Positions 1-11,600 of a stretch of 64,000 nucleotides of DNA are shown piece after piece. The translations under genes were made by a program, and so were the position numbers. The DNA is from Lunularia cruciata. Taxonomy: Eukaryota > Streptophyta > Marchantiopsida > Lunulariales > Lunulariaceae. The DNA is taken from positions 2,147,303 through 2,211,302 of the forward strand of contig OX419759.1 in NCBI GenBank assembly GCA_948567375.1, given 5' to 3'. Within the stretch, counting starts at the first letter, position 1, and each line of letters starts with the position of its first letter. Below the pieces are notes generated by a model. It worked only from the letters and a program-made list of their open reading frames with translations. It did not search any database and was not told the origin of the DNA.

Positions 1-599
1 GGTTAGAGGATTTTGCTGTAGAGAGTTTGGAATCTCTATATCATTTCTAGCCGCAGAAGTGCACCTTGCATTGGAGCTGCCAATATTGAATTCTCCTGCT
101 CTTAACGAATGAATGAAGTCAAGACTGTAAAAGCTCGTGGTTACAGGTAAAGTCCACAACAGGGAGTCGCAGATGCATGTGACTCCTGGAACAGCTAATA
201 CTTGGAAGGCCTCGAACAGACATTGGTCGACTGCGTACCTCGACGCTATAATTCTCAAGTTCTTAGAAACTGATATCAGCTGTCCGTTGATCTTGGAGAA
301 TATAATAGACGACCTACAAGCGGATGTAGATTGAAGCGTAAGCAACATATTGGGAACAGACGCAGATTTTTGATGTTCACATTGATGCTGAGTTGAACAA
401 ACCCTGGATAACAAAGACAGAAGTATCTATATCACAAAACACTGCATCATAGTCTCTACTATTAATGATATTCAAGAGCTCAGGACCTTCTCACATCATG
501 ACCTTATCAGTTATGAGAAATGCATAGGAACCTGGAAACTTCTTGTTAAACTATCAGCGGATGAGAACTGCGAGTCGGGAAACTTCTAATGTAACTACA
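1..599. other. Intergenic, nothing recognised
   Basis: Mixed-composition sequence without a long open frame, splice-consistent gene or repeat that I can recognise. Confidence 0.4.
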
Positions 600-760
600 T
601 TGTCAACGGATCAGAGGGAAGGACTATTCGGCTCCAAGACAGCATTTGCTGATACACGTGAGCTCAACACAGCACAAACGTGGTAAACATCTTGAATTTT
701 CGCATGGTTGCCAAGTCTGTGACATGCCCACATGGATTTTGAAGATCTTACTACTGAGAT
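600..760 (-). pseudogene. Relic of the knottin-like cysteine-rich gene
   Basis: On the minus strand this stretch aligns by eye with the cysteine-rich 3' half of the gene at 1734-2114. Shared blocks are a GACTTGG-CAAC..TGCGAAA block, a CCAC-GTTT-TGCTGT block and a TGTAT..AATGCTG block, in the same order and with similar spacing. The reading frame of the intact gene is not kept: a stop falls right after the position of the double cysteine, and several cysteines are lost. Weak similarity to the 5' half may extend to about 1060. I read it as a decayed tandem duplicate in the same orientation as the intact gene about 1 kb away. It could instead be chance similarity, because the identity is only moderate. 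Confidence 0.45.
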
Positions 761-1060
761 GTAGTTCGTCTTGAGCTTTTGCACATTCTGGACCTGAATA
801 CTCGTTGTTGGTGAAGTGGATTGAACTTTGTTGTTGTGAACTTTGTTGCGCCTGTGTGTGGTCATATGCTGATCATTAGCTGCTCATGATGCAACAACAT
901 GACGTGCCTGTTCTCCAAGTTCCGTAGGACTAGCATTACCAGTGTTCTTAACCACGGGCACGACTGAACGAATATTGTCAAGATTCTAAACAAAGTCCAA
1001 ATCATTCGCCATTCGCATAATACCCTTAGACTGTGACATTGTTTGTTGAAACGAAGCAAA

Positions 1061-1733
1061 ACTTTTTAATATGACACGGGGTAACAATGTTTTTATTTGA
1101 TGCATAACCTGTTACTGAATTTCAGAAGTTCTATTTCATGATGAATGAACTCTTGAGGTCTGAAGGTGTCTTACTATACTTCGCGTTGCATCTATGTCTC
1201 CCAATGAAGTGTGTACACATCTCCACCAGTTTCTGACTGGCTTATCAGTAGAAGTTCCACTTCTCATTCAGGCATCAGATGAGAGCGTCGCTTATGTATC
1301 CAGAGTTCTTCATTCCAGGCAATATTCAACCAGAGAGCCATAGAATTAGTCAATCCAGACTTCCAAGAAACAAAGCGAGATTCATGGATCCCTTGGCGGT
1401 TCCGATTAATAGAATATTCATATTACTTCAGCTTTTGATCTATGAACAGCATATAACTCAAGTATCGGTACTGCATATTTTGGTACCAGATCAATATCTT
1501 TATTACTAGATTGTATCTCATATCAAAACCGAGTCACTTACAGCATATCCGGTCACCAACTATCCTAATGAGAATCAGGTAGATAACACGAACGTCCTCC
1601 TGAAATTATCTACTCCGATCATTCAACACGGTGTCATTGTGTCTTCTCCATGGCTCTTCAAACTTCTAATGACCTCCTGAAGAAACTAGTTAGTCAACAG
1701 TGAGAAGTGCGATGGTGAATTGGCGATATGTAC
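1061..1733. other. Intergenic spacer
   Basis: Lies between the relic and the 3' end of the cysteine-rich gene. Short open frames only; no recognised domain. Confidence 0.35.
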
Positions 1734-2114
1734 TCAGTCGTGTGGAAGTGTGGCAGGAGTCTGGCAGTATGTATTAATACATTCGAAACCAGGACAGCAT
1801 AAACCTGGTGGACGATTTGGACTTTCGCAGTGTTGCCCAAGTCCTAGACATGAAATTTCCCGGGAATACGTGAAGAAAATGTTTGGATAGTTGATTGTGC
1901 CGTCTGGCTGCTGGCCTTGGACTCCTGCGAACGCATGTTCCGAGGCTGGATCGGCTTCTCGAACCATGTCCTGTCTGTCGGCAATAGCATCTGCATGCAA
2001 AGTTTGATCATCATCTCCTCCCAATTTCCGAAGACGAGCCCCAACCACATCCCTGTTAGCAAATATGAAAACCAACAAACTGAAGACCAAGGCATACATC
2101 TTCGCAGGTGCCAT
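1734..2114 (-). CDS. Small secreted cysteine-rich protein, knottin-like spacing
   Basis: A 126-residue product in one open frame. Residues 1-25 look like a secretion signal: a short charged start, then a hydrophobic run ending near VVGA. Residues 26-85 are acidic and polar, like a propeptide. The C-terminal part has six cysteines at 89, 96, 106, 107, 112 and 117, spaced C-x6-C-x9-CC-x4-C-x4-C, which resembles inhibitor-cystine-knot peptides. I infer an extracellular peptide, perhaps in defence or signalling; no specific family is recognised and no function is proven. The start MAPAK is chosen because the paralogue at 25136 aligns from the equivalent MALAM, and similarity continues into the 5' leader (CTTGTTTCTT block). 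An overlapping frame reaching 2191 on the same strand is a shadow. No intron is needed here, unlike the paralogue. Confidence 0.7.
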   Translation of the reverse strand: MAPAKMYALVFSLLVFIFANRDVVGARLRKLGGDDDQTLHADAIADRQDMVREADPASEHAFAGVQGQQPDGTINYPNIFFTYSREISCLGLGQHCESPNRPPGLCCPGFECINTYCQTPATLPHD

Positions 2115-2345
2115 GATCTAGTTCCGTCAAAGAAACAAGGGAGATAATTGCAAGTGAGATACAAAAGATGAGATGTACTGTGAAGACCCAATTTTCACTC
2201 GCACGTCGTGAAGACAATATTGAGACAATATCGATATATCTTGTAGATCTGAAGTCGCACATGCGAGGAAAGCCTGCAGTTGCTTCTCCGGAAGTCTCTA
2301 AGGGTTAAATATTGTCATCCAAGTGAGAGTCACATGTAGTCACGC

Positions 2346-2381
2346 TTACTACATATCAATAGTGAGAGTGATATGTAGTGA
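2346..2381. repeat. Short inverted repeat upstream of the cysteine-rich gene
   Basis: Arms 2346-2358 and 2369-2381 pair over 12 of 13 bases around a 10-base loop. The AGTGAGAGT..ATGTAGT block is also present as a direct repeat just before it (about 2323-2342). It lies about 230 bp upstream of the minus-strand start codon, so a promoter role is possible but unproven. Confidence 0.45.
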
Positions 2382-2382
2382 A

Positions 2383-3728
2383 GTATACACATCTATTGAC
2401 ATTTGTAGGCTATGCAAGAGCGGTGTGTTGAGACACGAAACTAGTCCTTAAGGTCATCAAGGTATTAACAAACTGAGCAATAAATAACATTATAGAATAT
2501 GTGTAGACCATGCATCTCTGGATACAGTTTATTCTTCTCTGTTAGTGTCACCGTAAGATCACACGCTAGGAGCCACCATATAAGTCCCTCCAGCTTGCAT
2601 GTGAATAAACTAGAACGCAGCGGGATTGATAAGAAAGGGGAAAATAACGACACTCTAATACACGCTAGGTTGTTGAACGTGACGAAAAGAATGACAGGGA
2701 TCTCATGTCTATGCTTTGGTAGCGTATCTCGCGCAATCCTATTCGCTTTCATTTGGCCCCACGACAACACATCCTCCAATCAGTTCCAGAAACATACATC
2801 CGACATTGATAGTACTGAAATGATAGTATGGAGAAACTGAAAACAACTACAACACGCACTGTCAGGCAAAGTAGAATCAGAAGTCCTGGATATAGAAGCC
2901 GGTTTTTATGCAGTGTCAGCATCCAGAATGAGAGAATGAAGAATGTTTGTCGCTACCAGATAGCAAGCGTTTTCACACTTTATCATCAATTTACATCGCA
3001 CTCACAAGCACCATTACATTTCCACACATGCACGGTATGACCCTGATATTTAGAAATTTGGTGCAAAAGAATGCCTGCTATACATGAAGAAACTCAAAGA
3101 CTGAACAACTTCAGAGGTCCTTCGGTCATGAATGCGAGGTAGGAGATTGAGCCTGGTCTGTTCTTCCACTCAGTGAGTGTTGTAACCTCCATCTCACGCG
3201 AACAACAAAGGGAACACTGTCCAGAGTATCATATGCTGATAGTTGGGACCCCAACAGCATTCCCAAACAGGGACTTGTGCGCATGGGTTGTGTGAGTAAT
3301 TTCCTCTGGTCCCTAGAGGAGTTTATCGAGACTTTTTGATCTTCCAGAAATTAGCAAAAAACTGAAGGTCATAAATTAAACCTGCAGCTTACGATCATCT
3401 GTCCGACCTCATCCGTGCAAATATTCAGTCTGGATTTGACTCAGTCTAGATTCGCGCATGCAAATAGCTCACGGGTGAATAAAAGGAAATTGTAATCTCA
3501 TTCCAAGCATCTTAGATGACAAAAATCCCACCTGACGCAATTGGACCTCTTAACAAAGCTTGCGACAACTCCCACTTATTATCGAACTTGTCAGTACAGG
3601 TCATGTTAGTACAGGACTGATTTTGGGAGAGCCATCATTTTCTATTTGTTTATAGAGACTTCGTTGGTCCTCTCATTTTCTCATTATCGAACAGAAGATG
3701 TGAGGGAGACCCAATGCATTCCCCAAGA
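2383..3728. other. Intergenic, nothing recognised
   Basis: No conserved domain in the short open frames here (longest about 110 codons on either strand, overlapping each other). These overlapping frames look like chance. Confidence 0.35.
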
Positions 3729-4060
3729 GTCTATCTAGAGAAACAGTAAGCTTAAGCTGGAATTTAGACTCCTGAGAGAATGCAGTAGGATCGTCAGTAA
3801 TATCTTGCCTGTATTCTCTCAAGAGTCTAATTCCCAACACTTGCAAGTATGAAATTTAACTCCCAATCATGAGTTCTTATCTGTGAACAAGTTGAACAAT
3901 GGTCTATCTAGAGAAAAATTAAGCTTAAGCGCATAGAACTTATCATCACCATCCTGCTGCATTCCCTCAAGTGTTTAACTCCCAACACTTGCAAGTAATG
4001 AAATTTAACTCCCAAAGTCATGGGTACCTGTCTGTGAAACAAGTAGAATTATAGTCTAAC
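3729..4060. repeat. Imperfect tandem duplication, 173-bp then 152-bp unit
   Basis: Copy 1 is 3729-3901 and copy 2 is 3902-4053; a third begins with GTCTAAC at 4054 and then diverges. Shared blocks are GTCTATCTAGAGAAA, TTAAGCTTAAGC, CACTTGCAAGTA and GAAATTTAACTCCCAA, in the same order. Non-coding in appearance. Confidence 0.75.
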
Positions 4061-7000
4061 TAGAGACAAACAAACACGGAGTGGGAAGACGTTTTACACT
4101 TTTATATCCACATCGAAGTAGATGATTGAAGTTTATTGTGATACGGCTCTTATCAGAGTCACTAGCATCATTTTATCACAACGCATCTTGATGAGGTCAC
4201 ATTAGAGCGAATTTTCAGTCCTCTTCAAGATATTCATGTTTTCTGGGGAGGAAACTTGGGCTCCTTTAAAACCATAGTCCCTATTATGCAGATACTGTGC
4301 AGTTTATGGATAGATACGGGTATTTTGGTTTTAAGGTCAAACCAAGAATTTTCATGAGGTTCCGCTTAATCCCAAATTGTAAAAGTCATTTTATATAACA
4401 AAAGGATTAGACAAACTTGCAATTATTTGAAACTTATGTTTCTACTACAGCTCAGTCCAAAATTACAAGAAAAAATTTTTATAAGAAAAATTTAGCAACT
4501 TGCAATCACTTAAACTCCTGCTTTGATTACATCTTAAGCCAGACAAACCTAGACAAAATATTGTCTGTTTGGCGTTTCTCCACTTGAATTGAATTGAGTG
4601 TCTAGCCAATTCAGTTCATAGTCTATCTCCTTTAGCTAAAAAGTATAGATATTGCTCTAAGTTAGTGGGTTGATACTCGGTGAGTTGATACCAAACTCAA
4701 AAACAATATAGTAATACCTCAAGCGGATTTATAATCACATTAAAATTTATATTTAACTAGTACACAAACAATAATACAATGCTAACTTACAAAAAAAAGA
4801 CATGCATATAGAAGAAAAAGAAACTTACACAACTTGGGAGTAAAATGATTTGAACTCAAAACTATAAGAACTATCACTATGAGTAAGGCTACATTTCCAC
4901 AACAATTTATTGAGTTAGTATAATTAAGAATGAATAAATATTTATATTTATAAAATTATAATTGATTCTAGTAACATTATTCATGTATTTTTATTCTGTT
5001 TGATAATGAGAGAATTAAAAAAAAATATTTATATGCATGAAGAATATGTATATATTTGGCCGAGCCCCGTATATGAGTAATCAATCTCGAACTCCTGGGG
5101 GTTCAACTCTACCTCTAACGCCCTTTCGGTTTGGCAAACCTTGGATACTTCATCTCCTTGCTCTTGGTATATGAGGTTGTTCACAAAACGCTTCCCAGAA
5201 ATATGCTTCAATAAGCCATTTCTCATTAAATTAAATTTCTTATTATTAAGCTTGTATTTTACCAATTTATGTAACGAAAACAGTTTTATAGTAAGCAACT
5301 CTAGCACATCCAGTCAAGAACATTTATTAGAAGACTATTTACGGATTGCCATTGTGTGTCAAATTTTTCATTTAAGTATGGTTGTTGACTTTGTGAAAGT
5401 GCATTTGTACTTTTGTTTACTAGGTCCATGATAGAAACATAGTAAAGCAATACTCAAATCTTCCCTTATTAAGGATCATTATTCTCCCTATCACTTTAGA
5501 ATCACTTCGGTGCTCATCATCAACAAGAATAGTATTACAATCTGCTAGCATCTCAAGATTCCTTGGTTTTTCATCATTAACTAGTGTATGACTAGAGTCA
5601 TCGACCAATGTAGAATTTGAATTACAAAAGTGGAGCTAAACTGAAATCTATCTATACTTTAGATACTTTGGCTTTCCATCCTCAACTAGAGAAGGATTAC
5701 GTTATTGGAATCTCTAGATACCTAGCTCTTTTTCATGACAGATGTAGGATTGACTCGACTCATTATCATTTGAGTAGACTGAAAATCATCAGCAATGATT
5801 ATAGGATTTGAATTATCATCAACCAAGAAGAGCTGAAATGGTAAGACCTTTGTATGTATTACTTATGTGGAAAGGACATGCTTTACGCATAACTTGATTT
5901 TTGAGTTCCAAAAGCTTGATGTGTTTGTTGCTTCAAAACGGATATCTTGTTTCTATTTTTATGTCATCCTATTGTAATATGTTTTTGCATTTCAATATCA
6001 ATAAATTTACAATAAAACTTTATGACCAGGTGACTATCTTCTAACTCTAGCATACTATCCAACAAATACTCAACTCATTTGGTTTTATTCAGAACAAACA
6101 AGGTCCGTTTCTTCAAAACTTGTAGATCAATTTTTAGATATTGATCAATAAGAAAATTTATATAGTTACATAAGTTAATTCAAGTACTTGAAGATTTAAA
6201 TTTCCTATAACCGAGATCAGATCAATGCTTAGATCATTTCATGATTGCTACTGAATGAATAAAGCATGCTTTATCATAATTGGTTGTTGATTAAGAAAAA
6301 TATGGATTATATATCACTAATAAATTATGATTTATATAAAAATATTATAATTAATTAGTAGTCTTAAATCTACCCCAAGCTTAGTACATCAATTTAACTA
6401 AACCCCAAGTTGGGTTGAAATACATAATTATGCTTAATACCTTATAAGGATTATTGTGTTGATTTAATTCTAGTTGGCATAGAATTCAGATCAAACTAGA
6501 TTTTTTTTCTTCTATAGTATCATTGTAATATAAATAAGCAAAGTCATTATAAAATAATTCACTTTGTTGCCTTTTATCCTGATAAATGGAAAGAATGAAA
6601 GAGTCTCTTGATATTCAAATTCTCACATTTGTCATATGTTTTTGAAAACCTGAAGTTATTATCCATGTGAGAGAGCATGGATGAAAGAAGACAATCTAAC
6701 GTAAAATTAGGTGATTTTTTAAGAAAGAACATACAAGAAGGAGCAAGGAGTCAACATGCTATCTCAAAATACTATTATTAATAAAGAACTAGATAATTTG
6801 AGAGATTGGGACAACATCTTGAATTACTATAAGATTGAACATAGAAAATGAATTTAGGGAAATAAATGTCAAGGAAAAACTTGGAGATCCCTCCAAACTT
6901 GAGAGCCGCTAGGTTGACACCCTTGTTTTTGTTAGGGTGATATCCCTCCACATCGGTCGGAGGGCTCTCATTTACTTACAAATCATGAAACAAGATCATC

Positions 7001-8300
7001 AAGTGGAAGCAACCAGAGTCCTGCGTGGAGGGGTGTCAAGCTAGCTAGCTGCTCCTCCATACTTTAGGAGATCATTCTACAATTTGTAAATTCTTGCATT
7101 AAAATTGTGTACAGATTTCGATGGATTTATCTTGAACTTTGGGATCTGGTCTTGGATTTTATGTATGCTTTAAGCAACCACTATCTTGTACACTAATATT
7201 TATTTTATACTAATGAAGTTATTGACAACAAACAACCAAAATTATTATCGCATCTTCATAAAAGCTCAATCCTTTGAAAAAATTGCCATATAGATTGCAG
7301 TATCACTGGCTGTGTTTTAAAACAAGAAAATATTGAGGCCTAGGCCAAGAAACAGGCAAGTTAGAAGATCATTAGAATTCTTGGATTTCAAAGTGTATTT
7401 AAGTGCCTAAGAGCTGCCAATGATGTGCAATGGATTCCCAAGTCAAATCGTGTGATCTTTTAGCCAGACTATCTATACAATATTTTCCTTGAGCGTTGTT
7501 CAAAAACTGATAACAATCCATCGACTTGTACACTTTGGCTTCCCAAAACAATGACTTCTCATTTGGAATGCGTTCTTTTAACATTAAGTTGGAGACCTAA
7601 TGTAACGAATTTCACACGGGATCTTGAATCTCAAGTGTGTAACTAGCGCTTTTTAAAGTTTTCACTTGAATCTTTTTTTTCAATTACGCATCTTCTATTT
7701 ATCTTTCTTCACAATTCTTTATTATTTAGAAATTGAGATAAAAAGATGTAGCTACGTGTTTGTACATGAAAAATTAACATTTCTATATTGTAATCTTGCA
7801 CACCTGGATGTACATCAAATCTTGACTAATTTTAATTAAAGACCATGCTACTAAATCATTGTAATAATCAATTCACAAATTTTTGGTAAATTAAAACAAA
7901 ATTGGATATCACATGAACTCAAGTCAAGCTAAGTTAAATGGTTAAATCTTTTTGTGAATTTGGGGTGCGGATAGATCTGTGTACCAACCTATCTACGGGT
8001 ATGGTTATCCTTATCTGTACATCTTCTTGTGTTAGAGTGATGGGTGCTTTATTTTCTTATCAACTGAAGTAATTAAGAGGAATTCTGTGTAAAAAGTCTT
8101 TCATCCACCCGAGAGGAGAAGGAGCAAAAGTGGAGAACCCTCCCAAATGCTGACGGTAGAACTGGAGTTTTTGCAGGAAAGACTTTCAAAGTGGAGACAG
8201 TTCGTTGTCAAAAACTACAGTTGTACCATCAGCATCCGGAAGAGATATCCAAAGTTATCCATTCCAGTTCCCAATCTGACTCCATGAGCGTTTTCGCTTT
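4061..8300. other. AT-rich gene desert
   Basis: About 4 kb of AT-rich sequence with only short open frames. At 6870-7060 a pair of similar blocks (GAGGG.GATATCACCCT and GAGGGGTGTCAAGC types) and a small CACCCTTG..GTTAGGGTG foldback suggest a decayed mobile element, but no coding domain is visible. Confidence 0.35.
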
Positions 8301-8328
8301 GAAAAGAGCATAAACGTTCTAACCGTGG

Positions 8329-8570
8329 AACGAGCCAAAACTTGACTCTGGAGATGTGAATGCACTGCGAGTCGACAGAGCCAGGAACGCCTTGCATAGT
8401 CGTTGGTCGCAATGAAAGGAGCCCGTCTCCAAAGCGATGTGAACGCAGAGGATTGACAGAGCGAGGAACACCTTACATAGAGTTTCTCTCTGAAAGGAGC
8501 CAATCCGACTTTAGAGATGTGAAGACATGGAGTCGACAGAGCGGAGAACACCTCGCATAGACAAAGAACT
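8329..8570. repeat. Three imperfect tandem repeats of about 80 bp
   Basis: Units start near 8329, 8413 and 8491. Each carries an AGGAGCC-like head (GAACGAGCC in the first), a GATGTGAA core, GACAGAGC and a C.T.CATAG tail. The open frames in this stretch on both strands follow the repeat and need not be coding. Confidence 0.7.
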
Positions 8571-8589
8571 AACCGAGGTAGAAGATGTG

Positions 8590-8815
8590 AATTCTCTCAA
8601 CACATGGTGGGATGACCCCGGAGGAGTAATAGAGCAAAACCTACTTGATCTCAGAACTGTAGATAGATCGTGAAAGTTCAAGACTAAGTTGATCTCACCA
8701 GAGGGAAATGATAATTCTCTCAACAGCATTTATGCTGGAAAGAGGCAGGAGGAGTAAAAGAGCAAGACTCAGTCGATCTCACTAGATGGATCGTGACAGT
8801 TCATAACTCAGTCCA
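8590..8815. repeat. Two imperfect tandem repeats of about 120 bp
   Basis: Shared blocks AATTCTCTCAACA, GGAGGAGTAA.AGAGCAA, GATCTCA and GATCGTGA.AGTTCA occur in order near 8590-8695 and 8711-8815. Directly follows the 80-bp array, so the region has repeatedly duplicated. Confidence 0.65.
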
Positions 8816-8822
8816 TCTCAGG

Positions 8823-9110
8823 CTATGGAGCGCGAAACTTCAACAACGTACTTCCATTATTTCCTGGACAGCTTGACTTGTACGATGCGTACCGAAATTT
8901 GGAAACAAGAAACACATGAAGTTCGGAAAAGCGACCCGCATAGAAGACAAGAACAGCGGGAAGACCCCCATCAAACCGAACAAGGATAAAGCTTAGGCGG
9001 TAAATGGGGCTAAGCCTCAAAAATTTAACAAATGTAAAAGAAGAACCGCATGAATCACTGGAACAAACAAGAGCGCATGAACCCTCATTGAATTGGTAGA
9101 ATCTGTTCAT
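8823..9110 (-). other. Open frame containing a copy of the dispersed GGCGACCGCG repeat
   Basis: A 95-codon frame; the repeat (8927-9010) contributes the segment LSPIYRLSFILV...GGLPAVLVFYAGRF. Similar residues (SPI.., GLP..VLV..GR) are read from another copy inside the frame at 38527-38955. This may mean the repeat derives from a coding sequence for a membrane protein, or only that both frames cross the same repeat. No known family assigned. Confidence 0.25.
8927..9015 (+). repeat. Dispersed GGCGACCGCG repeat, diverged copy
   Basis: Reads AAAAGCGACCCGCATAGAAG then a GGGAAGACCCCCATCAA core, then AAGCTTAGGCGGTAAATGGG. The last block is shared with the copy at 38896-38955. Orientation is defined with the GGCGACC end as left. 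Confidence 0.65.
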
Positions 9111-10400
9111 GTGATCAATTTTGACAGTACCACAATTTGAAGTTGGACGGTCAACAACCTCAATAAGTAATAAGAGTGGTTAACATTGTCCTCCGGAATG
9201 GAATACTGCCCATATATATATAAGGAAGACTTTATATCTGGACGGGATAGTAAGAGTGAAGTTTGTTGCTGTATAATATACTGTACTTGCTTTGGAAATC
9301 TTTACGAAATATTCGATGAAAATTGGACCTGGAACCAAAACTAAATAAGAAAATACACTACATGCGATTACATGACAATTGTAAAGGCAGACTGTTTGAA
9401 GCTCATGTGAATGGGCTTCGGTTATTCTATCTTTGTAGCAAAAACGGAGGAACATGGTCATGGCAAGTGGAAGAAGACTTCTACTAATAAGTGAATGAAC
9501 TACTTAGGGTCTGCTGACTATAATTGGGATTGTTAAACTTATCGCTAAACGGAACAACGCTTCCTTCATAGCATACCTCCTTGAGGACGTGGGAAGGAGA
9601 ACATTCATCTAGCCTCTTACCACTCTAATTTTGATCTCCATCCCATGAAAAGAAATTGGATCATCATGTTTGATTCTGAATTCAGAATATTATAGGTGGT
9701 TATTCTACCTACGAAGGCTAATTATTAGGGGGTTCAAATGAGCGTTTATCGAGGTCGTAAAGGATTTGTAAAACCAATTTACAGGCTGTCCTAAACATTT
9801 TTCGGGCGGTGCAGGGCAGGATACCTGAAGGGTCTACAGGCCATGGCCTGTAGCCTTAAAAATCTTATGGGCCAAGATTTTTGGGATTTTTTTGACGGGT
9901 CAAAGTCATGTAATCTTCATGGCAGTTGAAAATGTGATGAACGTTGCCCTCGAGGGATTTGAGAAGTGGAGACGTGGCTACAAGACCCAAAAGGGGTTTA
10001 GAGAGTTTGGAACAAAGGGAAGTGAGCTCGACGTTGTTGCAAATTATTGACCCTCTCTTTTCCAACATCCTCGATCCACTCACATTAACTTCTAGCACCC
10101 GCTCACTAGAACAAGAACGTACACTAGATATTTTAGCTTGACCCATCACGAGAACAACACTCACCCGAGGAATTTAGCTTGCCATTGATTGTAGGTTAAA
10201 CCCAACATTTGTCTCGTTTTAGTAACATTCGGTAGAATTTGACCGCATATAACATTCAACATGCAGTGTTACCCAAACTAATCTCCCCCTTACATGAGAA
10301 AAACTATTAGTATGACCCAACATTTGCTTTCCACTGGTTTGTGTGTATTGTGAGTTTCAACTATTGGTGCATCTTTGGTCTTTCTGCCTCATCCCAGCAA
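9016..10400. other. Intergenic, nothing recognised
   Basis: Short overlapping open frames only, no recognised domain or strong repeat. Confidence 0.35.
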
Positions 10401-10410
10401 TAGTTTACTC

Positions 10411-10660
10411 CGTATCATCATCCTAGAGAAAGTTTTCTGGTCCGTGTGGCTGAAGAATCTCTCCCCCTTGCCTTGCTTGCTCACGATAAAATTTTTTTTT
10501 TTTTGGTTTTTAATCATCCCGCATGGCTGAACCTTCTCTCCCCTGGTCTTGCTTGCTGACAATAAAAGTCTTTTGTTCATCCGTATCATCCTCGAGAAAG
10601 GTTTTCTCATCCACGTGGCTTAACCATCTCTCCTCCTTGCTTTCAAAATCAATCATGCCA
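10411..10660. repeat. Three imperfect tandem repeats, 65-83 bp
   Basis: Copies at about 10411-10493, 10516-10579 (shortened) and 10580-10660. Shared blocks are CCGTATCATC, GAGAAAG.TTTTCT, GTGGCT.AA..TCTCTCC and CTTGCTTGCT.AC.ATAAAA. A T-run at 10493-10504 separates the first two. Confidence 0.65.
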
Positions 10661-11089
10661 CTGATTAGTACTTACAAGCATCTTTCAAAGGAAATAGAAA
10701 GAATTATGTGCCTCACTCTCACTCTAGAGTTGGGAATGGAGGAAGTAGAGGAGTTAGAAAATGCTAGTATGGAGGAGTTGGCCGGATGGAGCACAGACAA
10801 CAAGGAAGAGAGTATTGCTGACTCTGAAATAAGCCTGTTGGTAGAGTGGTGAGATTTTATGCACAATAGCAAATATGTTACCTTGAGATTTAAAATATTC
10901 AGGTTTATAGATTTTGTTACTACGTATTTTCATGTGCTTGAACATGATATTTTTAAAAATCTAGTGCTATGGATATAGAATCCTCCTTTGCTTTTGTGGA
11001 AATCATCAAAGATCATTTCGTATTTGCCCCAAAAGGTTAGGGAAAAGCCATAGTCCAATTTGGCTTCAAGTGGCAATGTGCAATAGCCA

Positions 11090-11600
11090 CTTGATTTGAG
11101 AAGCACACAAGATTAGAACTCTCATAAAATCCAGATGCTCCAAAGGAGCACCTTGTCTTTATTTTATAGCAAATAAGATCCCCTCAAAGGGAGCTACACC
11201 CTTAGATTAGATACATGGATTGGTGACATATCTATCCTTGTCCTATTTGGTTGGTCAAACAAGTTTGACCAAAGGGGATATTTGGGGATCTTCTTATTGG
11301 AAGCTAAGAATAGCATGGGTTAGGTACCATTGGATAGATATAGATGAGACAAACAAGGTGGGAGAAGGAAATGCCTTTTTCATTCAAAATGAGGGAGGAA
11401 ATATTATATTTTTTGAGGCCTCTAAAATTAGCTCTGAAGTTTTTAATATGTTTTTGACTTCTACCATATAATGTAGAAGTCCTCTTTTGGTAACTCATCT
11501 ATCTGATCTAATTAGAACATCATTTATGATATCTTTAAAGATTTTACCAAGCTAATTTCACCTATAGCTAACTTGTCTAACTAATGATATTACATAATGG
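11090..11600 (+). repeat. Left LTR-like direct repeat of an old element
   Basis: Aligns by eye with 17090-17660 over several hundred bases. Shared blocks, in order: CCAAAGGAGCACCTT.TCTTTATT, TATAGCAAA.A.GATCCC, TAGATACATGGATTGGTG-like, TTGGTCAAA.A.GTTTGACCAAAGGG, GGTACCATTGGA, GATGAGACAAA and GTAGAAGT.CTCTTTTGGT. Ends are approximate because divergence blurs them. I infer a pair of long terminal repeats bounding the decayed ORF set between them. Confidence 0.6.

Noticed and set aside
1844-2191. 115-codon frame overlapping the cysteine-rich gene on the same strand
   Set aside because: It is a frame shadow. It lacks the cysteine pattern, while the other frame has a signal peptide and conserved spacing shared with the paralogue.
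5029-5431. Pair of overlapping 92- and 96-codon frames on opposite strands
   Set aside because: AT-rich, low-complexity translations with no recognisable domain.
8329-8570. Regularly spaced repeats that might suggest a CRISPR array
   Set aside because: Units are imperfect and contiguous with no unique spacers, in a plant nuclear context.
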